NCBI GenBank assembly: GCA_023014485.1
Contig: JAJOZX010002571.1
Coordinates: forward strand, 379,001 to 443,000
DNA from: Bathynomus jamesi
Taxonomy: Eukaryota; Arthropoda; Malacostraca; Isopoda; Cirolanidae
DNA: 64,000 nucleotides
Direction of reading: 5' to 3'
Positions within the stretch are counted from its first letter, which is position 1; every line of letters begins with the position of its first letter. The translations under genes were made by a program, and so were the position numbers. Positions 30,326 to 41,117 of the stretch are shown in pieces. The notes beneath the pieces are model-generated. The model saw nothing but the letters and a program-made list of their open reading frames with translations. It had not been told where the DNA came from and searched no databases.

Positions 30326-32488
30326 ATGCCACCGAAGCAATCAAAAACACGGTCTAGCAGTGAGATGTGGTTACTAGGGAAGGCGGAGGAGAAGTTAACT
30401 AGGGCAGGACTCCCTACCAAGCTTCAAGTCCTCCGGTAATTCATGTTCCACCATCTGGAGGAGAGGAAGACAGAATATAGCAGTGCGGTGATGACCAGTG
30501 AGGCTTTGATCCCGTTTCGGACAAAAGCAAACATTCCAATGACAGATACCAGATACGCTGAGAAGCAGCTCCTGAAACTGTACGAGCAATACAAGGGGCT
30601 GAAGAAGAACAGCACAAAGAATTTCCCATCCTACAGAATGGAGGAGGACATATTTCGCGGAGACCTTGATGATGTGTTCAATCTTTCACATCATGATGCC
30701 CTCGAGACCATGATGAATGAGGAGGACAAGAACTTCCTTGTCGCTCAGCTTGATAATCCCACTTCCTCCAGCTTTGGCCCGATTGACAAGAAAATGGCTG
30801 ACCAACAAACAAGGAAGAGGATTTGGTGTGAGGCAGAGATGAACCGAGAGGAGAAGGCCAAGCGCAAGGCGGATGCGAGATGGTCCCAGGGAGAACTGGA
30901 GGCTTCTAGTTCAAGCACATCTGAATCATCAGATTGAGATACTGTAGTTTTTAAGGAGTCACCATGAAAACGTTCCACTCCTAAGCGATTGAAGTCTGTG
31001 ATCACACCTGACATTTCCTTAGCCTTGGATCGCCACATCAGTGACAGGAAAGGAATGGCAGTGGTTGCAGCAACTATTAAATCACTGGGGCACAACTTGG
31101 ACGAAGTGTCAATCTCACGCAGCACCATTCGTCGCGTGAGACAATGTACACGTGAAGCGGTGTGCCGCGAAGATAAGGTCACTTTCAAGACCCATGAACC
31201 CCTTCTCTTGCACTGGGATAGTAAGCTGCTTACAGATATCTCCCATGGGTTAGAGGTGGTGGACTGTGTGGCTGTGCTTGTAACCGGTAATGGGGAAGAG
31301 AAACTCCTTGGAGTTCCAATGGTAGCTGCTGCAACTGGAGCATCTCAGGCTCAGGCGTGCCTGAAGCTTGTGGATGACTGGTCTTTGAAGGGCAATGTTC
31401 GAGGTCTTGTTTTTGATACAACTGCGTCCAACACGGGACTTCATGCTGGAGCTTGTACTCTCATTGAAAAGGAGTTGGGTATTGATCTGGTGTGGATCGC
31501 TTGCCGACACCACGTGGTAGAAGTCATCCTTGCTGCGGCCTTCGGTGCTTGTTTCGGAACATCCAGTGGACCTGAAATTGGCCTATTCAAGCGCTTCAAG
31601 CAGCACTGGGTTTTCATTGATCGCAGCAAGTTCGAGAGTGCACCCGACAGCCTGTTCTGAGGCTGTCAAGAAGAAGAGCCAGTGGGACGACTATGATGAA
31701 CTGATGCTTCTCTGCCTCCTTTTCTTGGGAGAGAAGCTTGATGGTCCTGTGAGAATTCGAAGGCCTGGAGCCATGCACCATGCGCAATGGATGGCCAAGG
31801 CCATTTACATGCTCAAGGTGTTCCTATTCAGAGATCAATTCACCTTGCTTCAGACAGAAACGGAACATCGAGGAACTAAACCTGTTTATCACACTCCTTT
31901 ATGGCCGCTACTGGAACGAGGCCAGTGTTGCATACATGGCTCCATTGAATGACCTCACTTTCTTGCGCCAGCTGAAAGCTCACCCAGGAAAGACGAACGA
32001 CGATGAAGCGCCATTTGTGGTTCATTTCTGAGCACTTAATCCCCTTGGCACTCTTCGATCCTCGAGTTCATGCATCCACGAAGGAGAGGATTGCTCACAT
32101 CATCATAGCTGTTCCCGAAAAAAGAAAAGGACTCAAGCGCGTGGATGGAAAAACGTTCTCCTCAAGCAATCCCTTGGAATTCTATGCCACCAAACATTCA
32201 GCAATCTTCTTCAACCTCGTCATGCAGCAAGGAAGTGAACAGGCACAATCATTCCTGGACAAGACACCAAATGATTGGAACACAGATCCAACTTACCAAG
32301 GAATGAAGGAACGTGTAGAGAAGATGGCAGTGGTTAACAATTGCGCAGAAAGAGGAGTTGCGCTCATTAAGGCTTTCAACAGCACAATCACGAAGGATGA
32401 AGCACAAAAGTAGTACCTTCTCCGCGCAGTCACTCAGTACCACAAGGAATTCAAAGAGCCAACTAAAACTGGTCTCAAGAAGACCTAA
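30326..32488 (+). pseudogene. Transposase-like protein with DTTASNTG, CRHH and CAERG motifs, broken
   Basis: About 720 residues. The N-terminal region has FRTKANIPMTDTRYAEKQL and a coiled/charged part. A core starting near ITPDISLALDRHISDRK follows (31000). Candidate catalytic elements are LLHWDSKLL (31205), LVFDTTASNTGLHAGACTLIE (31410), WIACRHHVVEVILA (31495), ALFDPRVHAS (32050) and NNCAERGVALIKAFNSTIT (32338). DTT, CRHH and CAERG look like an RNase H-like fold with a C-x-x-H insert and a distal Glu. I recall the type as an unnamed multicopy arthropod protein. In-frame stops at 30437, 30935 and 30965 and frameshifts near 31655, 31850 and 32020 inactivate it. Confidence 0.65.
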
Positions 32489-32538
32489 AGATCTTCAACT
32501 GTGTGCATTATTTGTTCTGCTGTTATAATTTCATAATA

Positions 32539-33936
32539 CCGAGCGCAGCAAAAGTAACGCCCTTTTAATAATTGTATCTTTATAGTTTTATGCAGTATAA
32601 TTTTTATTTTATATTGTATCATTTTGTTTCTTTTATTTTTACAGAAATTCTGAATAAATATGGCCTTGCGATTGATGAGAGAACAAAGAGTGAAAGCAGT
32701 TAAACATTATTACCAAAACAATAACAATGGAGCTAAAGCCGCTCATTTGTTATCAGAAAAATTTAACATTCGACAAGTGCAGAGCCGCAATATCACAAGT
32801 CTAATTAGGAAATTTGAAAGAACCGGAAGCATAAGTGATGCCACAAGATCAGGGAGGCCAGTTTCAGCAACAACCTTAGAAAAGTCTGATGAATTAAGAG
32901 AATCATTGTTGCACACTCCTCAAAAATCCAGTAGACATCTTTCTACAGAGTTGGGTATCAGTGACAGAAGTGTCCGTAGACTCTTAAAGAAGAACAAGAT
33001 GAAGCCTTACATCCCTCGCATGTTACAGAGCTTGCATGATGGAGATGCAGATAGACGATTAGAGTTTTGTGAAAATTTCCTGAATAAAGTCAATGAAGAT
33101 GAGACCTTTCTTGATAAGATATGGTGGTCAGATGAGGCAACATTCAAATTGAACGGGCATATCAATCACCATAATTGTGTGTACTGGAGCGATGTTAACC
33201 CACATGTTATCTTGGAAAAGGACGTTAACCTACCGGGAGTGACAGTTTGGGCAGCCATCTCTTCCATGGGAATAATAGGCCCGATATTCTTTGATAGTAC
33301 TGTTAATCAAGATAATTATTTACAAATGCTGCAAACTGAACTCTGGCCGAGAGTTAGAAATCAGAATGGAATTTACTTTCAACAGGATGGTGCGCCACCC
33401 CACTATGGGTTACTCGTTAGGGAATGGTTAAATTTAAATTTTGAAGGGAGGTGGATAGGACGACGTGGAGCAATTGAGTGGCCAGCACGATCGCCAGACC
33501 TAACACCACCTGACTTTTTCTTGTGGGGTGTACTGAAAGATCTTGTTTACAAGGTCAAACCAAAAACACTTCCTGAATTAAGACAAACAATTCGTGAAAA
33601 ATTTACTACAATTAACGTAGAAATGTGTCAAAAGGTTTGTAGAAGTGTTGCTGGTAGGGTTGTGTTGTATTGAACACCAAGGGGAGCATTTTGAACATGA
33701 TCATTAGGTTAGTAAATACTATGTATGTAGAGTACATTTTTTTAAGGTGTATTGAGCCAACCACAAAATTAATTAAATTCCAGTTATTTTTTATTTTTTA
33801 CTGAGAAAGTACTTATTTTTCTTAAAATGCTGTATTTTTCTTAAAACCTTATTATTTCTCTTAAAATGCTGTAATTGATTTATTTCCTTCAATAAAAGAG
33901 AATAAACTAAAAAGGGCATTATTTTTGCCGCACCCG
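32539..33936 (+). mobile_element. mariner-type element (DD41D), nearly intact
   Basis: Inverted ends of about 28 bp (CCGAGCGCAGCAAAAGTAAC on the left; the right end complements to CGGGTGCGGCAAAAATAATG) between TA dinucleotides at 32537-32538 and 33937-33938. 1398 bp with one long transposase gene. Inserted in the TAGGGTGG element, after its gene. Confidence 0.9.
32660..33673 (+). CDS. mariner DD41D-type transposase, near full length
   Basis: 337 residues open from MALRLMREQRVKAVKHYYQ. Paired helix-turn-helix DNA-binding domain, residues 1-110 (RNITSLIRKFERTGSISD, GRPVSA, ISDRSVRRLLKKN). Catalytic residues: Asp in KIWWSDEATF, Asp in YFQQDGAPPHY and Asp in SPDLTPPDFFLWG, with 41 residues between the last two, so DD41D in style. 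The usual family length is about 340-350. Just before the stop the frame slips: the next frame reads a CIEHQGEHFEH-like tail, so about ten C-terminal residues are lost to one indel. The product excises and pastes the element in the nucleus. Activity is uncertain. Confidence 0.9.
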   Translation: MALRLMREQRVKAVKHYYQNNNNGAKAAHLLSEKFNIRQVQSRNITSLIRKFERTGSISDATRSGRPVSATTLEKSDELRESLLHTPQKSSRHLSTELGISDRSVRRLLKKNKMKPYIPRMLQSLHDGDADRRLEFCENFLNKVNEDETFLDKIWWSDEATFKLNGHINHHNCVYWSDVNPHVILEKDVNLPGVTVWAAISSMGIIGPIFFDSTVNQDNYLQMLQTELWPRVRNQNGIYFQQDGAPPHYGLLVREWLNLNFEGRWIGRRGAIEWPARSPDLTPPDFFLWGVLKDLVYKVKPKTLPELRQTIREKFTTINVEMCQKVCRSVAGRVVLY

Positions 33937-33948
33937 TATATTAATATA

Positions 33949-33952
33949 TACA

Positions 33953-34013
<61 letters not shown>
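33949..34013. repeat. (TA)n microsatellite
   Basis: Long TA run between the mariner and the next MITE. Another short run lies at 34420-34442. Confidence 0.95.
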
Positions 34014-34019
<6 letters not shown>

Positions 34020-34035
34020 CAATTATACATATATA

Positions 34036-34418
34036 CTGTCCCGTAAGTCTGGACCCATAGGGAAAAATAATAAAATTACAAAATAGTCCAAAAATTTATT
34101 ACATAATCTGTTCAAAGTGTCCGCCATTGTGTCGCACACATAGTTGAAGACGCAATCTCCACTGCGACAGCACTTTCTGAATCACAGTCGCAGAAATTTC
34201 TTGACACGCCTCCACAATGCGTGCTTTAAGGTGGAAAATGTTCTGAAGTTTTACCTCGTACACTTTGGCTTTCAAGTGGCCCCACAAATAAAAATCATAA
34301 TAAAAAATAATAAAAAATAATAAAAAAATAAAAAAATAATAATAATAATAAAATAATAATAACATAATAAAAAAATATATTATAAATCCCTATGGGTCCA
34401 GACTTACGGGACACCCTG
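34036..34418 (-). mobile_element. mariner-like MITE with transposase tail fragment
   Basis: Inverted ends share TGTCCCGTAAGTCTGGACCC. The right end also has the CAGGG-type terminus, which the left end has lost. On the minus strand, 34099-34300 encodes a transposase C-terminal piece (FYLWGHLKAKVYEVKLQN, then RLQLCVRHNGGHFEQIM). 383 bp, non-autonomous, sits between TA repeats. Confidence 0.85.
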
Positions 34419-34665
34419 TGTATATATATATATATATATATATTCATAAATTGTCAAGTCATTATTATCCTTGTTCAATAAATGTTCCAGTCATAAATTG
34501 TCAAGTCATTATTCAAATTGTTTCATTTTGAGCGAGTGCATAAAAGAAAAGGTCCTAGAGCAAAGATAATTGGCACGTTTATTCTTGTGGGGGAATAGAA
34601 TAAGGGCAGATGTGACCGAATTTAAAATTCCAAAAAATGCTGTTGTGGACCACCCTAATGTATAT

Positions 34666-35399
34666 TGATGTGTATAGATATGTATATGTATGTGTATGCT
34701 CTGAAATTTGTAAATTTTTGTATATAGCTTAAATAAAAAATTTTCTTGAATCTTCTAAAACTTAATATAGTATGATATTGTTAAATTATGTACCAAAGTT
34801 AAATATAAAGGAATGAAAAATAATTTTAAAATACTGCAGCTGATTTGTGATACTGTAAATTAGTATGTTTTGTTTTCTTAGTGTGAGAGAGTCAGTTAGG
34901 GAATAAATAAATAAATACCAGAGAGAGAGAATTTATCAAAATCAGACTGTCCTCAGCCGTAGGTTAGGATTTAATATGTATTAGTTTGGATATATTGTGT
35001 ATATTTGTAAATATGGGTGGTTGTGTTTGTATGTATATACATATGTATGTATTGCTTGGGATTATAAAAAAAAATATATATATATATAGTTATATACTGT
35101 ATAAAGCAAACAACCACAGGGAAAAGGAAAAAAGAAACACAAAATCCAAGCATTTTCGTGATATATTCACATCTTCAGGGAAAAACAAATATTATTATTT
35201 GTTTTTCCCTGAAGATGTGAATATATCACAAAAGTGCTCGGATTTTGTTTCTTTTTTCCTTTTCTCTGTGGTTATTTGCTTATTAATAAGATCACGTGTT
35301 ATTCTGTGATTTTACTGCATATACATATTAATATTTGTTGAAGTACTTATGGATGTTAATAGTTAAAGATTCAATCTAATTATTATTGATTTATATAAA

Positions 35400-35431
<32 letters not shown>

Positions 35432-35736
35432 TATTAACTAAATTTGCATATTTTTCTTAAGATGCTTTGGGGGAAAAAAAAAAAAATTGTATTTTGTTTT
35501 TCAATGAATGTGTTAAAATGTATTTATTAATTATTATTATAATTGTAATTTATTGAGATGTTTTAAAAAGTAGGTTGTAGAACTGTAAATTAGATAGGAT
35601 GTTGAAGGAAAGAGAGAGATCTAACAGGTCACTAGACAGAAGAAAAAAAATGTTGGAAAAATAAAAGCAAAGTTAAACAAAGAAGTGGGTGTGAAGAGAA
35701 AGGTCTGGTTGAGCAGAAAGAGCTTGGGGGGAGAGA
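34666..35736 (+). other. Gypsy-1 3' internal tail to the polypurine tract
   Basis: Non-coding, AT-rich, with a palindromic insert at 35101-35285 and a (TG)n run at 35399-35426. It ends with the purine-rich run gagcagaaagagc..ggggggagaga at 35711-35736 directly before the 3' LTR, acting as polypurine tract for plus-strand priming. Confidence 0.6.
35101..35285. repeat. Fold-back element, two ~90-bp arms
   Basis: Left arm 35101-35190 and right arm about 35196-35285 pair almost fully around a short centre (attatt). Arms carry caaccacagggaaaagg and cacatcttcagggaaaaac. A similar ccacgaagggaaaagaaac..cctcagg string occurs near 46375-46437. No target duplication identified. Confidence 0.85.
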
Positions 35737-37145
35737 TGTGGGGGATTTGTAAAGTCTCCATATGTTTTTGGATTGGCCTTTCCATCTCAACCAGATACTT
35801 TCATTTTAGGGATATTTTTGTCAAATGATAATTAGGTATGGTAGGGTGAGTGTGGTTATTATTATTATTATTTTATTAATTGTCTTTATTTAAATACCAG
35901 TATGTATTAGATTAGGCAAAAGATGTAGGGTTAGATAGGTAATTACTAAGTATTTTGTTTTTTGGGGATTTCAGTGGGTTTCAAAGGTTTTTGTATTGGC
36001 CAAATAGTAAATTTATTATAAAGAAGGATTGATAGACCAATGAGTAGTGGTGGGAAGGAAAGATTTTTCAGAGGCCAAAGTAAAGTTATATATTGCAGAA
36101 AGATCCAACATTAATTTTGAGCTTTAATACCTTCTGGCTATGTTGGGCTAAAAATAATCTTGGGGACAGGATCCCTTCTCCCCATTGGCCACCCGAATGT
36201 CTATTTGGCCATGATCCCTCTCTCTCTCTGATTTCATAGGGGAACAAAAGTTTATTCTTTCCCCTGTCCTGGAACAAAGATAAGTAAAGTGTAGTTTGTC
36301 CATTAAGTCTGAACTTAAGAAATTAAAGAAGAAACTGTAAGAATAAAGGTGTATTATAATAAACAAAATTAGTATTATTTCCTGGACCCAGTAACAGTAG
36401 TTACAAGAATTAAGAGAATATTGTAAGTAGAAAGAGAGAAAACCAAACCCAAGAAGAAATTGAATTCGTCTATTGTAAATTAGTCATCCATTGAGAGAAG
36501 AATATCGATGAAACAACTAAAGTGAGCGTAAACTGAATATATACCCATTGTACTGTAAGTTATGTACCATCCACCTTGAAAGTAAGAGAACATCCATTAT
36601 GTTAATTTGATAAATACCTTAAGACTGTAACTCCACTAACCTTAGGATTTGAAGAGTGATTAAAAACATTTATTTATAAGAAAAATAATAATAAAAAATA
36701 AATAAATAAATATAAAGTTGATAAAGTACTTGTTTGTTAAAAGAATATAAACAAACAGGTTTAAGTTTTTTTTTATTAGCTATAGTTTTCTAGTGATAGG
36801 CTGAGGACAGGAAAAGATTACTTTTTGTCATGGTTGATGGGAAAAGTTCAGGAGTTTGGGAAGGGGATCGACATGTCCCCAATTGTTAAATATTAAAATA
36901 CCATAACAGAAACAAAATAAAAATAATTAAAAATCCAGAAAGTTGGCAGTTTGGCAAGTTGTCTTTCTATAACACCTTTGTTTTTTCAGATATCTCTGAG
37001 ATTGGTGGTTGGTTTGGTTGACCTAGATGTGTTCTGTCATCCCTGCAAGGATTCGAACCTGAAGGCCTGGCCTGGGACCTATCTTGTCATTTGGGTTGCC
37101 CTGAGAAAAAATACTGGTATCGTGGTGGCCCAGAAATCCACCACA
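35737..37145 (+). repeat. Gypsy-1 3' LTR
   Basis: 1409 bp from TGTGGGGGATTT to CCACCACA, matching the two pieces of the 5' LTR. Short differences (point changes and small indels) are visible by eye, so the insertion is old but not ancient. The promoter and polyadenylation sites lie somewhere in it; not located. Confidence 0.93.
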
Positions 37146-37149
37146 ACAG

Positions 37150-37860
37150 GTACTAAGAATGTTCAAAAGAAGAGACAGGACAGTAATGATTCCCCTGCTA
37201 AAAACACTGATTATACCAAAACTTGAATACTGCTCAGTTATGACATCCCCATATAAAGAGGAAGAAACTAATAAACTAGAAGAAACGCAGACACATTTCA
37301 CAGCCAAGATTGATGGCTGCAAAGAACTCAACTACTGGGAAAGACTACGCAAACTAAATCTGTACTCCCTGGAAAGAAGAGAGAGGTACACCATAATCTA
37401 CATATGTAAAATGATTGAAAAACTGGTACCAAACCTCAAACTAAACCCAATTACCGTTCAAACAACACTGGAAAATAGGAAAGGCAGAATGTGTAGTGTT
37501 CCCAAATTAAAAGCCTGACAAGGGACCTCCTCAACACTGAAGGAAAATTGCTTGGTTGTCAGGGGGCCAAGACCTTTTAACCAACTTCCAAAGGACCTCA
37601 GAAATGTTACATGGGTCAAAGTTGAAGTCTTCAAGAGAAGACTAGATGCCTGGCTCAGGATGGTACCAGATGAGCCAGGAGTACCTGGCTATGTATGGTG
37701 GAGAGTGCAAGAAAGCAACTCACTCCTCCACCAAGCCAGACCTAGAGGCAGGGACACCAGCTTGACCTTTGTGTGAAGAAAGACCAATGCATGGAACAGC
37801 AACAAGGTACCAGTAACAAGTGTGTGTGTGTGTGTGTGTGAGAAAATACCCCCACAAAAA
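37150..37860 (+). pseudogene. LINE reverse transcriptase tail (continues from 15695)
   Basis: Continues the LINE frame interrupted at 15695: VMIPLLKTLIIPKLEYCSV (the RT C-terminal palm/thumb repeat), LNYWERLRKLNLYSLERR and the tail GPRPFNQLPKDLRN, VEVFKRRLDAWLR. The frame 37159-37518 ends in a stop and the last part is read in another frame (37552-37776). A (TG)n run at 37821-37840 follows the gene and may be its 3' tail. With 15337-15695 it represents the last third of a LINE ORF2. Confidence 0.88.
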
Positions 37861-38299
37861 GTTTGAGTGTGCATGAACAATTGGCAACTACTATGACATG
37901 GTTATGCTAATTTTTTGTACTATATTATGCTGTCTTAACTATCTATGGAATTGCTTAGTATGGGTGTTTCTTCCATCATGTGAAATGAACTGCACTGGAG
38001 TGTATGATGAAGCAGTGTTAAACCACTAAAGCACAACCAACTGTGCAAGTTCTTGAACATCCACTTCTTGGAACATCATCATCATCAGAGATTCTCATCC
38101 TTCTTTATAACATGTGCCATTCATAGTTAACATAAGAAAAATAAATAACAGTTATGCTGGAATTTTGTTAAATCTGATCATAAAATATAGCTTCACATCA
38201 TCTATCTGACTTGGATAATGTCAATAGGCCAAAGTGGCCTCATGTTTTCCAAATGTAATATACTGTACAGTGATGAAAAATGGATGTAATGATAGAACA
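37861..38299. other. No gene seen
   Basis: AT-rich, no open frame or repeat recognised. Confidence 0.4.
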
Positions 38300-38730
38300 T
38301 TAATTTTAGAAGAGTTTAACCTGCCTCATAGAGCTAGATGAACTTCTTTGAAAGACACAATAGGGAAGGCAACTTTTTCATCAAGTGCTGTAATAATAGC
38401 TTTCTAATGCAGTTTATGGATAAACCCAGTACGGATCACATAATCTTGGATTTGGTTTTGTTAAATGATTATGAAGTCATTAGTGACTTTCCAGTAGGAG
38501 AATCATTAGAATAGTGACTATTTTATTATATATTTTAAGATAGAATTAAACAGAGATCTAGTCAACAATGGTCATTTAGTTCCTTGCTTCTCAAAAGGTG
38601 ACAAATTTAAAGAGTTGTTAGGATCATTGAAATGGGACACAGAATTTGCCAATAAAAATGCTGTCGAGATGTGGGCTAGATTCAAGGGTATTGTGAAAAA
38701 ACTATATAGGGCTATGGGTTGATTGCCTGA
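38300..38730 (+). pseudogene. LINE endonuclease fragment, decayed
   Basis: Reads FFIKCCNNSFLMQFMDKPST and ILDLVLLNDYEVISDFPVGE, then in another frame DKFKELLGSLKWDTEFANKN. These are the end of the endonuclease domain and the EN-RT linker of the same type of CR1-like LINE as the one at 4985-12000. Multiple stops. No RT follows. Confidence 0.7.
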
Positions 38731-40000
38731 TACCCTCATCCATTGGAAATTTCCAGCAGATTTCAGTGGAGAATTAATGACAAAAGCCCTATATTTTTTC
38801 GTTAGAGAGTTATGTATATGTAGGTCTTCAAAGGACCTCTGTTTATTTGCCTTCAGTATTTGCGCTGCCTAATGGTAAAGAAAGGAATTGCCTTACCTTA
38901 TTATTTCATTGGGCATCGCTTCTGTTTCAATGTAGGGCGCGATGATCTTTTTCGATGTAAGGGTGTGGTACGATGGAGCTACACAATGAATTAACTCAAT
39001 GTAACTAATATAGGCAGTCACTATTTAAACACCTGGAGGAACAGGCCTATCCTTCTTATAGTTATTAAGTTTTATATCAAGAGGATTCACTCAGAACTTA
39101 TAGGAAGATAAAGGACATCTTCCTTGCTTAAAGCATTGCTGTAACATAAGCAGCTCCGAGTGAACCGCTATAATATAATCTTTGTATTTTTATTATTTGC
39201 TGATTTTGCAAAGGTTGTCGACTCATTTCTCGATTAATTTTCATGAGTTGGCAGTGAAAAAGTTTGAACACGAGATCAGAAATTTGTTTTTTTTGTCATT
39301 ATGCAGGCCCAATGCCTATATATGGGTTCCATGTACATATGGCAACTATTTCATTCCCAATAGGCTATGTCGCCAATCCTGAGGCAATTTTGTATAGATA
39401 TTTAATTCAATTAATTAATAATTTATATTTAATTAAGAAGTAAAGGTACCACATACAATACCATGTTATGAATGTATATGGTTTTTCCATATATGGAGGG
39501 GGGGAGGGGAATTTGTATGTTATAGATTAAATTTTTTGACAAACTGTAAAAACATGTAAAATGGATTAAAAAGAATGAAGTAGGAATTTAGGAAGAGAAA
39601 GGTTACTCAAGACCTATTTAAATATAAAAGTTCAAGAGGCCAACTTCTCAAGTTTAGTTAAAGTTATGTCAATCAGTTTAACTCCCCTTAGGTATAGGAA
39701 ATTTATGGAATTAAAGTAACGTTATTAAGCATTTTAACTTTGCTCATTATTTGTGTAAATTTTATAAGTCACCAGTTTTTAAATGCTGGTTTACTAATGT
39801 TGTTTTGGAGTTTTGTCATGTTTTGTTTTGTTAACGATTCATGTTTTAAAGTGACTTCTACGTTGGTGAGTTAATTGAAATGTACTGTACTTCCATGTTG
39901 TGTTGTTTGGTTAAAAGAGTTTGTAGTAGAGTAAATGTTACTCCTCCACAGGTAGATCTGGAGGGCTTGGGGCTTTGAATCCTGTACTGTTTTTGTGTTG
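38731..40000. other. No gene seen before the minisatellite
   Basis: AT-rich sequence with no coding or terminal-repeat pattern I can support. The open frame at 39182-39382 shows no family features. Confidence 0.4.
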
Positions 40001-40846
40001 TTTGGTCTCTGGCCATGGGAGGCCATAAGACCCTTGTTGTTTGGCCCATGGCCAAGGGAGACCATAAGACCATTTTTGTAGTTTGGCCCATGGCCAAGGT
40101 AGGCCGTAAGGCCATTTTTGTAGTTTGGCCCATGGCCAAAGGAGGCCATAAGACCATTTTTGTAGTTTGGCCCATGGCCAAAGGAGGCCATAAGACCCTT
40201 TTGTTTGGCCCATGGCCAAGGGAGGCCACAAGACCTCTTTTGTAGTTTGGTCTTTGGCCAAGGGAGGCCACAAGACCCTTTTTGTAGTTTGGTCTCTGGC
40301 CAAGGGAGGCCACAAGACCCTTTTTTGATTAGGTTGGGCTATGGCCAAAGTAGACCATCAGCCCCTTGTTGAATAGGTTGGGTTATGGCCAAAGTAGGCC
40401 ATCAACCCCTTGTTGAATAGGTTGGGCTATGGCCAAGGTAGGCCATCAGCCCCTTGTTGAATAGGTTGGGCTATGGCCAAGGTAGGCCATCAGCCCCTTG
40501 TTGAATAGGTTGGGCTATGGCCAAGGTAGCCCATCAGCCCCTTGAATAATTTGGGCTATGGCCAAGGTAGGCCATCGGCTTTGGTGAATATGTTGGGCTA
40601 TGGCCAAGGTAGGCCATCAGCCCCTTGTTGAATATGTTGGGCTATGGCCAAGGTAGGCCATCAGCCCCTTGTTAAATATGTTGGGCTATGGCCAAGGTAG
40701 GCCATCAGCCCTTGAAATAGTAGTTTGGGCTATGGCCAAAGTAGGCCAGAAAAACCCTTTAGAGTAGTTTGGGCTATGGCCAAAGTAGGCCATAAAAACC
40801 CTTTAGAGTACAGTAGTTTGGGCTATGGCCAAAGTAGGCCATAAAT
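40001..40846. repeat. 40-44 bp minisatellite, about 20 copies, in three sub-types
   Basis: Core ggcc(c/t)atggccaa(g/a)g(g/t)(a/)aggcca repeats about every 40-44 bp. A first block (to about 40330) has ..agaccatttttgtagtttgg linkers. The middle block has cagccccttgttgaatag linkers. The last block (from about 40710) has aaaacccttta-type linkers. Each unit contains a tggcca palindrome. Open frames across it on the minus strand are repeat artefacts. Confidence 0.93.
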
Positions 40847-41117
40847 AAGGTGACCAGAGTCCCGATTTTGGGCGGGCACAGTCCTAAATTTATGACGTGT
40901 CCCTCTTTTCAAAATGTCCCAAAAATGTCCCGCATCTGGAGCAAATTTTCATAAATGTCCCGCTTTATTAAAATTACTGTTACATTAGACATTAGATCTC
41001 CTTTATGAATTAATAGAAATATGCGACATTCCAAATCTAAATACTAACTTGCAAACTGAACTGGTACGACACATGTCACTGTGCGGCAGTGCCGTGATTC
41101 CCGACTAACGTTTCAGT

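Larger units (their letters stand above)
30107..34657 (+). mobile_element. Transposon with TAGGGTGG ends and a 'DTTASNTG...CRHH' protein
   Basis: Ends TAGGGTGGTTCACAA and TTGTGGACCACCCTA with a perfect 8-bp duplication atgtatat at 30099-30106 and 34658-34665. Codes for one large broken protein (30326-32488). A mariner (32539-33936), a TA run and a mariner MITE (34036-34418) are nested after the gene. Without the inserts, about 2.7 kb. The 8-bp duplication is compatible with hAT or P-type superfamilies; the protein does not carry an obvious hAT dimerisation tail. Confidence 0.8.
15696..37145 (+). mobile_element. Ty3/Gypsy LTR retrotransposon with nested insertions (Gypsy-1)
   Basis: Direct LTRs (15696-20418, itself interrupted, and 35737-37145) start TGTGGGGGATTT and end CCACCACA. 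The target duplication acag is at 15692-15695 and 37146-37149. In order: 5' LTR, primer-binding site, leader, gag with zinc knuckles, -1 frameshift site, protease, reverse transcriptase, a deletion, integrase, an extra open frame, polypurine tract and 3' LTR. The insertion cuts a LINE. Domain order PR-RT-IN identifies Ty3/Gypsy. Nested insertions are listed separately. Stops and frameshifts in gag and pol make the copy inactive. Confidence 0.93.

Noticed and set aside
39858..40348. Minus-strand repetitive protein across the minisatellite
   Set aside because: Open only because unit lengths rarely introduce stops. Units vary between 38 and 44 bp, so the frame is not kept.
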